This document shows, one piece after another, positions 56,092 through 64,000 of a DNA stretch of 64,000 nucleotides. Under the pieces are notes generated by a model that was given only the letters and a program-made list of their open reading frames with translations, was not told where the DNA came from and did no database searches. Source of the stretch: Kudoa neothunni. Taxonomy: Eukaryota; Cnidaria. The stretch lies in NCBI GenBank assembly GCA_964304625.1, contig OZ199840.1:496001-560000 (forward strand), written 5' to 3'. The stretch's first letter is position 1. Each line of letters starts with the position of its first letter. The translations under genes were made by a program, and so were the position numbers.

Positions 56092-56327
56092 AGGAAGTGG
56101 CTATTGGCACGAACATAATATCCAGGTAGGTATAGTTTTGACTGCATTTAATTATTGTTGGCTCTTCGCTACCGCTTCTAGAGACCGAAAATAATTAAAT
56201 ACAGCAGATTCTAAAAAATTTGCTTTATACCTCAATTATAAATAGGAGCTACAGGGATTAAAATTGTGCACTGCGCAAGCGTAGTTGCCATTTTGGATTA
56301 AAAACTTCCATTCCAATAGCCAGTGCT
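56092..56327. mobile_element. MITE family S1, copy 2
   Basis: Ends GGAAGTGGCTATTGGCACG and, inverted, AAGCACTGGCTATTGGAATG. The interior closely matches 23149-23386, including 'cttcgctaccgcttc' and 'gggattaaaatt'. Confidence 0.72.
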
Positions 56328-56336
56328 TATTGAAAA

Positions 56337-56571
56337 TAGGAAATGACTATTGGCGCGTTAACTAATAGATAATCAGAGTTCATTAGTTTTGACTATATTT
56401 TAAAAACCTCTGGACCCCTATTTCTCTCGTAAGTATCATAAATGAATACATATAGCAGATTGTAAAAAGTTAAACTGTATACAATTTGTAAAATATAATA
56501 ATATTTAAACATTTTCAATGCGCAAGCGCAATCATTATTTAGGATTAAAACTCATCGCGGCAATGCCCTAT
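56337..56571. mobile_element. MITE family S1, copy 3, diverged, adjacent to copy 2
   Basis: Starts GGAAATGACTATTGGCGCG nine bases after copy 2 and shares 'agcagattgtaaaaa' and 'tgcgcaagcgcaatcatt' with the other copies. The right end is degraded ('ggcaatgcccta'). Two copies in direct tandem. Confidence 0.6.
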
Positions 56572-56898
56572 CCAAACAAAATATTTAACGAGAAAGAATT
56601 CTTCTACGGCGCACTCAGATACAATAGTAGATTAATTAAATTTCATTTAATAAACTTAACAGATTTTGGTTTAATATTGTTAAAAAATATATTCAAAATT
56701 GAAAAACTTTTTTCAACTTAATGAAAAGATCATCCAAGATTAAAAATTGCCAATGAAAAAAAAATTAATTGCTTCACCATCTCTTTATTAAAATCAACTA
56801 ATAAGTACATATTAAGATATTTAAAAAAATCCACTAGCTCCAGCTAATACACCACACAATAGCCGTTATTTTATTCACAGAGAAAGCAATACACAAAT

Positions 56899-56900
<2 letters not shown>

Positions 56901-56930
<30 letters not shown>
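56901..56930. repeat. (AT)n microsatellite
   Basis: About 14 AT units, 28 bp beyond the SPT5 stop codon, in the probable 3' UTR of that gene. Confidence 0.9.
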
Positions 56931-56934
<4 letters not shown>

Positions 56935-56957
56935 AGAATATGATTATAAACATGTTG

Positions 56958-59900
56958 TTAGAAGCTATTGCAAATTTTGGCCACACTGATAAATGGAACA
57001 CGGGCGTTGCCTTTTTGGCCATCTGGATATGATATTTCAATGGAGTAATCACCTCCAGAGGAGGATATCAATTTTCCTTTTTTTCCCTGGTGGTCACCGG
57101 AAATAACTTCAATTTGGTCAAAGATCGAGGGAGCCACAAGCAACAACTGCCGAACATCGTTAACTGTGATCACTTCATTGTTGTTTTTGAGCAGAACAGA
57201 ACAAGCACTAAGAGATTTTCTCAACACCTTGCCAACAGCATTCGGATATTTCGGATGGGTGGCAGTTAGTTTCACTTCGAAATCTTTTCCAAGTGACATC
57301 AAGCTGGATACCGGGTTGGTGAGTACAGAACCTCCAAAGCTATTGTTGGAGTTAGGGGTGGTGTGACTATGGCTATCGGGTGATTTTGGATTGTAGGGGT
57401 TTTTCACCTTGGAACTATTCATAGAGTTGTTATCGTTTGTTGTGCCATATTGTCGATGATGACTACTATCATCAACATTATTAAATTCATGTGAGCTTCC
57501 ATAGTAGGCGCTAGTGGATGGAGTGGTGCTGCCATAGGCGGTAGGTGTGTTGGTGATAGTTTCCGAATGACGAGGTGTGGAAGGATGGTGAATGTAACTG
57601 CCAAATCCAACGTTAGAAAAACCTACCGCCGGTGTTTCAGATCCTTGTCCATGACTGGGAGTATGACAGAACGACTTGTTACCACCGCCAACAGAAAATG
57701 GAGTATTGACCGATGAAATAGGAGTGTGAGCAGCCACCAAAGGACGCTCATCACCTTGACAAACAAACTCCGACACATTGACAGAGATGGTTTTGCTGTT
57801 GGTGTGCAACTCGATACGTGCCATCTGACCAGAACAATCACGTACAATACCATAGTATCCTTTGTATGGTCCGTGAACGATTCGAACAGTTTTACCGCGT
57901 AGATTTTTGATACTGGTGGTGTATGTTGTGATGTTGGATTGTGTGTTGAATCCAGGTCGTTGCGAGTTGGTATCATCATATTGCAACGAGGTGGTGCCGG
58001 TAATAGCAGAACTTGCTGGATTGTGGCTGGTGGCGAACCGAGGAGACATGACATACGACGGCGATCCAATGAACGGCGAGCCTATATTTGTGCTACCACC
58101 ACCGGCAATATTGACCGAATCCATTCCAGAACTCATTAGACCACTTCGGTTGACGGCATTATTTGGATTGTTTTGAGTGTTCTTTTCCACCACAAGATTT
58201 CTACTTTTACAGGTGAACATACCGCGTTCTCTTCTAATCATGGGACTGTACACAAACGCCCAATCATACACTAACATTTTAATCTGTCCAACAACATCTT
58301 TATGTGTGTCCACTCCAACCACACGGACAGTATCTCCAATAGAGATAGGACTGTTGAATTTGTCGCGAAAAAAACCCCGCTTTGGGATGTATTTTTGAAT
58401 GTTGTATATTTTGGAGGTGTTGGTTTTGCCCATTTGATTGAGAAATTCAATTGTGTCATTGTGTATCTTGGTGATACAACCGACAGTGTTGGAATCGATA
58501 CGGATAAACTCTCCCACTTGGAATTTGCCCGATGAATCCACACCTGAAAATCTGCTGGTGGATTTGTGAAGATTATACGAGAAAACTTTCATTTCGGAAA
58601 AGGAATCGTTCGAAAACACAATCACATATGGATGTTCCACACGGACAACCATCCCCACTTGACCTTGATGTTCACCAGAAATCACTGCCACATTGTCTCC
58701 AATAGCAAAATGTTTGCGCAAATCGTCCAATAAAACATCAACAATGGGTGGTTTTTGGTTGGCCTCTTGTTTCTCCAATTGCACTTGAATGGAATCGCCA
58801 TCAACCGAAACAATACGTCCAACCGAATCCATAAGTTCACCATTCACCAACTGAACCAAATCACCAACTTTAAACGACTCGGTGGGGGTGGATTTAGGAA
58901 TATCTTTCGAGATGGACAAACCACCTCCACCATTAATTTTTGAGACCGATTTGTTGAGAGTGACAGAGAACTCATTGGAATATCTGTCATCGGTGGCTGC
59001 TTTGAATTTTTCCAATTCGTTCAACCGAGGCTCAACTCCTGACACTATTAGTGATTTGATGGGGAAACGTTTGTATAAAAGTCCCTCTTTGAAACGGTTT
59101 CCCGCAAACACATAAAATCCAGAGCTGTCTTGAGTTAGCACACCTCCCTCACGACGTACTCTATCAATGTTGAATAAAGCAGGCTCAGCTCGAAACAGCT
59201 TCCGTTCATTGTCTTTGTTGGTGTTATCGGTTGTGGTTGTTTTGTTGATTTGACGATAATCGATTCGAGGTATCAACTTCACAACAACCGAATTTTTAAC
59301 TTTATCCACCGATTCCACCTGAGCCAAATCGTTTCGATATTCACCCCGTTTGATTCGTATCCACGAATCCGGCTCCACAACCACTGTCTCTTTGACCACC
59401 TTGAGCACTTGAGGCATCTCTGCCAGTGGAACCATCTTCTGTTTGTTGATACCGTAGGTGAAATATGAGAGACCTTGTAGAGCTGTCTTCACATGACTTT
59501 GTTTGTGAGCTTCCACATAGATAAAACCTTTTATTCCGTTCTGATAAACAGCAGACAGAATATCGATTGGATTGCCGTTCTTCTTGTGAAATAATGATTT
59601 TCTCATTAGCGCAAGAACTGCATTTGCTTCTTGACCCATTTGACATCGAACCATCCATAAACTCGGATCCCTAAATCCACAAAGTCTGGCTATTGATAAA
59701 ACTCCAAACACTCACTTTATAGTTGGAAGTAAACGCTTCTTGTGAACGGAACTTGTTGATTGTTGGACAACTGATTCTTCTTCTGTATCAAGAAATTCGT
59801 CCCTTCAAATAGAACCATTTAGTTTGTAATCCACAACACTAACTATAAAAATGGACCAACCTTGATGTTGTTCCAGTCCAACGTTTAGCCAACTCCTCCA

Positions 59901-60343
59901 GTTGATCATTATCAGCATCTCTTATAGCGTAATCGATGCGAGATGATCTTCTTCTGTCGTACTCACCATAGGCTTCACGTTGTCGGATCATTTTCTCCAT
60001 CTCTTTAAAACCATCTTCTGCAACCAAATTATCTTCTTCGTCCTCATCACCAGATACCTCCTCTACTTCTCGAAGAATTAGATCGCCTGCATTGCGACGT
60101 TTCCTAGATTTTGTTTTTTGCTTTACGGGTGCCTCATCGATCGAACTGTCTGTTTCAAAGTCTTCTTCTTCAGATACATCGTCAAAAGAATCGCTTTCTA
60201 GCTCATCTTCTTCTTCCTCCACCTCAACATGACTGTATTCATTTTCACTCTTAATCAAAAAATCATAATGATTACAAAATTAGATACACAAATGATCGGT
60301 TTACTTTAATATCGGTGTTTTCGTCAGTGGAACTGGTTGTCAT
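56958..60343 (-). CDS. SUPT5H: transcription elongation factor SPT5, complete, 1075 aa
   Basis: Four exons on the minus strand join in phase: 60343-60305 (MTTSSTDENTDIK), 60249-59861, 59802-59716, and one 904-codon exon 59670-56958. Residues 1-150 are acidic (EEEEDELESDSFDDVSEEED), as in all SPT5 proteins. The NGN domain begins at ~173 (DPSLWMVRCQMGQEANAVLA) with GFIYVEAHKQSHVKTAL. It binds SPT4 and clamps Pol II. Several KOW modules follow: GDLVQLVNGELMDSVGRIVS, AIGDNVAVISGEHQGQVGMV, GKTVRIVHGPYKGYYGIV, and a last one, QIEVISGDHQGKKGKLI. Between the last KOWs lies a T-P/S-rich C-terminal region (TPSHGQGSETPAVG, TPRHSETITNTPTAYG) of the kind phosphorylated by P-TEFb. SPT4-SPT5 (DSIF) controls pausing and elongation. 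Length is close to human (1087). Confidence 0.97.
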
Positions 60344-60579
60344 TTTTAACGAATAGGGACGAACTCATGCGATCGTTGATAAAATGCGAGTCATGGATTG
60401 TTTTTTTTATGAATTCTGTGGCACAGGATTTGGATATTAAACATAAAATTATCAAAAATTTTAATCTCTTAAAATAAAGTATGCTAGGATTATAAATAGT
60501 CCACCATGTTATAATTTGATGCGCGCGTGAAAATATGTAACCATCTTATATACTCTGATTTAAGGAGCATCTGTGAGTT
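60344..60579. promoter_or_regulatory. upstream region of SPT5 (probable promoter)
   Basis: 236 bp between the SPT5 start codon and repeat R2. Transcription must start here or within the repeat. No specific element was recognised. Confidence 0.3.
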
Positions 60580-60930
60580 TCGATTAAGAATATGAATTTA
60601 AACTGCTCATACTTACTTTTTAGGTAATCTAATGAGTGTTAGATTTGAACAATTAGGTCGCCCCACTGTTTTTATTTTAGGGGGAAATTTTAAATCTATT
60701 TAAAACTAATACTATTTTCTATATGATTATTCAACTTTTGACATTGTTCTGCTCGCCATCCATAGCACGCATTAGTTTTGTTTTGTGCATATTGGTATGT
60801 TTTCACTGATACCTTATTTGTGAAAACCTAACAGACGTTATCGCCGGTTTTGCATCCATCTATCTGTTGGTCATTTTGCATATTATACCAGTCTTAAGAT
60901 GAGTCATTATTAGGTAACTTGGTTGGGGAT
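60580..60930 (+). repeat. dispersed repeat R2, copy 2 (longer)
   Basis: Shares blocks in order with the reverse complement of 37030-37300 ('tttttaggtaatctaatga', 'attaggtcgcc', 'aaattttaaatct', 'gtcttaagatgagtcatta'). It carries about 110 bp (60770-60885) that the other copy lacks. Confidence 0.6.
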
Positions 60931-63041
60931 GCTTCAGGAATTTCATTCATTTTTTTCTTTTCAGTTACTTGAAGTTTTATATCTAATATATTTCATTGAG
61001 AAACTTATACTTATAATAATACCACCTCTTCTTTCCTTTCATTTAGCTCGTTATTTTATACCTGATTATCGTACTTCCAATTATTCTCGTTGATTTTACC
61101 TTGTGTTCAAAGTTGGTCACGCCATTTTAAATTAATATTTTATAATTATGTTCAATAATTTTCTAGTTATTGACATTATTATCTCTAATATAATTTCAAT
61201 TCTCTTAGCAGCAATTAATAAGTTGAGGTTCGATTCATCGCAATATTCTACAGACGTTGACGTATGTTAGTTTGGGTAGACATGCATTTTATAAGCGATT
61301 TGAACGGGTTTAAATTTATCTTAGGATATTTCTTGTAATTTCGCATTGTGACTATATTTAGCGTTATTATTAGATGGGAAATTATTCTGTACATATTCAC
61401 GGACAGGAAATATCTTTTTCAAAATAAAAAATGAAATATAAAAATAATTATTTTAATTGAAATCGTATCGTAGAACAGTTTATTTACAATCACTGTTGCA
61501 AACAAACTAGAAATCAACACAAGCTCACGTATTCTTATCTAACTCATTGCATATATCAATACTTCTTGTTGTATAAAATCAACACAACATGATTTGAAAA
61601 CCACCCATATATATTAACTTAAGTATGAATATATTGAAGAAAAATATTGATCAATGTTTGTATATTTGGCCAATTTATAGATGAAAAGTCAATTAGTTTG
61701 TTTTTCTTTGAAAATTTATTTATTAATATATGTATTTATTAAACTAAAATTTTGATACGAACATTATTCTATTAGGTATTCCCATCAGTTGCAATAGCCA
61801 TTGCCAATGTAATTTTTAAATACTGCATGATATAATCTGAGTAGGATACGTTATTAAAAATATAAATATTAATGCCGCACATAGAAAAATTTGTGTTATT
61901 ATTCAATGTTTAGAGGCTTTGAATAAAAAACCAAGATTTTGTAAAAAATAGAAAAAATCCAAAGATCTTGGGGAAATGCCCAAGCCCTGATCACCTGATC
62001 TTAAACGCATGTTATCAATCTTATATTTAGATGGTAAATTAATTATTCGATTACAAAATTTTGATTATGAAGTATGTTTCGCTGATTTTTTTGCGCATAG
62101 TTTTATTGGGTACTGTCGGATTAAAAATAAACATCGATTTAAATGTCCGATTTTTGCTTAAATAAATGTCGAAGGCGGAAATTCCCAAATATAAGTTACC
62201 ATGCAAATAATCTCTGCCTAATAATAAACATCATAGAAAAGTGTTAGATTCCAAACTATAATAATGAAGCTTAGACTTACGTTAACTCCTAAATTTGAAC
62301 TATAGAAGTCATTCCTGAGATTAAGAATCTTTTATCGGAATAATTTAGGAAACATTTAATATGAATTTTTCATAGAGTTTTTTAAATTTTTAATGCAAAG
62401 AAAAGAAATTATGGATCTGTCGTCTAGTGATTGAGTGAGGTAATTTTTGCTGATTACACTAGTGTGTGTGTGTGGATTGTACGCAATTTTTAAATATTTA
62501 CTTGTTTACTATTTATTTTGTTTTAATTAAAATTTAAATTGATAGTTAAATACAAAATAGATCATTTGTCAATAAATAATTGGTTTTCAACAAAATATTA
62601 GGATTGGAAATTTACTGTATGGATTTAATGTAAAAATCACTTGAGCGCCGCGCTTAATCTGAACTTTGAAAAAATAATGTATGAAGTGTCAATTTTCGCG
62701 AAACAAAACCACTTTACACTACCAACGAATTTGAAATTATAAGGTTTTGCGATTTCATATCATATAATAAAGATGCCAAGTTCCAAGCGATGGAAAAATA
62801 TTTGCCAATAAAATAATAAAATAGCTCGATAATAAAAAGGTCTAAATGACCAGTTCCATTTTTGAGTCTTTTCTTGAAAAATAGAATAGGCAACTTATTA
62901 TTCTTAAGCGAAAAATTTTATTATTTCTCGACTATTTCGTAAAGTACAACAAAATATTTATCGGATGTAACACTGCTACTTTTCTTCGAACACAACCAGT
63001 GTGCTACAGCCACTGGATCATGGAATTGTTAAAGTTTTAAA
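60931..63041. other. intergenic, no gene seen
   Basis: AT-rich, 2.1 kb. Near 61785 'ttgcaatagccattgcc' is a fragment of the CTATTG-type repeat ends. No exon supported. Confidence 0.45.
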
Positions 63042-63455
63042 ATGATGCATAGAAGAAATCTAATAACGTCATTCATATATCAGATCGGATTTCAAAATAT
63101 TGGCTACATTGTAACTAATGCCTTGGATATTATTCATTCGACAATCAAACTATGGGAATTCATTAAAACGGAAACCATAATTAATTGGTTTAGGAAGTCA
63201 TTGTTCCTCTCTGAAAATCCACCAAATGATGACTCCGACGATCGATTTAAACATAACATGACTGAACAGATTGAAGGAGAAAAATCACTAGAATTAACAA
63301 ATCCTATTGAAGAAACTCTTGAAAGCAACACAGTCGACATCTCTGATATTTTGACAACGCCATATTTTCCTGATTTTCCTGATTTTGGCAGGATTGATGA
63401 CCACTCCGATTATATTGATAAAGTTATTATATCAAACCAAGAGGAACTATATTAA
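63042..63455 (+). CDS. unrecognised open frame, 137 codons, single exon
   Basis: ATG at 63042 to a stop at 63453-63455, the longest single-exon frame in the window outside recognised genes and transposons. The N-terminal ~50 residues are mixed hydrophobic (LITSFIYQIGFQNIGYIVTN) and may form an amphipathic or weak membrane helix. The rest is acidic and polar, with a short repeat PDFPDFGR and an acidic end (QEELY). No domain was recognised. Its length in DNA this AT-rich argues for coding, but there is no splice or homology support. It could be an exon of a longer gene, since the 5' part may be spliced. Confidence 0.4.
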   Translation: MMHRRNLITSFIYQIGFQNIGYIVTNALDIIHSTIKLWEFIKTETIINWFRKSLFLSENPPNDDSDDRFKHNMTEQIEGEKSLELTNPIEETLESNTVDISDILTTPYFPDFPDFGRIDDHSDYIDKVIISNQEELY

Positions 63456-64000
63456 ATGACAAAATTTATAAAACTCTTTCTAAATAAAATTTTGTCAATG
63501 CTTGACAATCTAAACCGAACTTGAAATGGCTGACTCAATATTTAAACATTTTTTTTCAGAATAAAAAATATAGAACGTTATCTTAATAAGAAAAAGTTTA
63601 CGAGTTAATTTATGTTTCAAATTAATTTATTAATTATAAAATCGGTGGGAAACTGTTATTTTTGGCCGAAAGCACTCGCCATTCGAATGTGTCCAGCGCA
63701 AAAATGAATACAACGCAGTGGTTTTCATCTCCCCAATTTCTGCGTTACATCCATAAACTACTGTATTTAACCTATTGAATAAGTTGAATCGCATTTTATT
63801 GAGTAAACTTACGGATCTTGTTAATTATTTTTGGATATTTAATGAGTTTCATTCATATTTATAGTAGTTAAGTCTATAAGAATAGCAACTAGTAAAAAAT
63901 TAGTATATTAATCAGTTATATTTAATATTAATGAATTTGTTACTAAATTTGAAGAATTTACAAAGAAATTTAATAAACAACTTTATAGAATAAAATTTTC
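63456..64000. other. intergenic to the window edge, no gene seen
   Basis: AT-rich. A slightly GC-richer stretch at 63640-63740 has no open frame worth listing. Confidence 0.5.

Noticed and set aside
57419-59658. many frames of 60-150 codons opposite or out of frame with SPT5
   Set aside because: All lie within the 904-codon SPT5 exon, which explains the sequence.

Overview
The window is AT-rich eukaryotic DNA from an animal. Host genes are cut into small exons by very short GT-AG introns (mostly 40-60 nt, some apparently near 25 nt), separated by long AT-rich spacers filled with decayed DNA transposons and a SINE family. Neurabin/spinophilin, AKT, tetraspanin, RNPS1 and TMBIM homologues make it a metazoan. 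Several proteins are reduced compared with textbook relatives (AKT without its hydrophobic motif, neurabin without its coiled-coil tail), which fits a simplified, perhaps parasitic invertebrate such as an orthonectid, dicyemid or myxozoan. That placement is inference from style, not proof.

Layout. 1-1622 (+): 3' part of a DBF4-type zinc-finger gene (S-phase kinase activator). 3993-5088 (-): a complete six-exon tetraspanin. 6538-8616 (+): a complete 15-exon AKT kinase. 10341-10831 (+): a small single-pass membrane protein ending in a PPxY motif. 14785-16074 (-): RNPS1-like SR/RRM splicing factor. 19801-20616 (+): an unrecognised multi-exon gene with a tandem duplication at its 3' end. 24660-26744 (+): a short neurabin/spinophilin. 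30894-35841 (+): POLR3A, the largest RNA polymerase III subunit, whose middle is lost in a 200-N assembly gap. 38790-40321 (+): a TMBIM/Lifeguard membrane protein. 48199-50293 (-): an SLC17-type anion transporter. 56958-60343 (-): SPT5. 63042-63455 (+): an unrecognised 137-codon reading frame.

Mobile DNA. Three piggyBac-like elements lie at about 13.3-14.6, 27.3-28.9 and 43.5-45.9 kb. The last has perfect 15-bp inverted ends, TTAA target duplications and an 18-bp palindrome repeated three times. Two Tigger/pogo-like elements lie at 41.3-42.8 and 53.7-55.3 kb, the second interrupted by a hAT-like element with an 8-bp target duplication. A Tc1/mariner-type MITE lies at 22.4-23.0 kb, and three copies of a MITE of about 240 bp at 23.15, 56.09 and 56.34 kb. 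A tRNA-headed SINE is present in three copies (2.4, 8.9 and 18.8 kb), and another dispersed repeat at 37.0 and 60.6 kb.

No operon-like or pathway cluster is evident. The genes are general housekeeping and signalling functions: Pol III subunit, elongation factor, splicing factor, S-phase kinase activator, AKT, a PP1 scaffold, membrane proteins. No retrovirus-like element, CRISPR array, rRNA or intact tRNA was recognised. Exon models come from translating both strands by eye and checking that splice phases match; they have not been tested against RNA.
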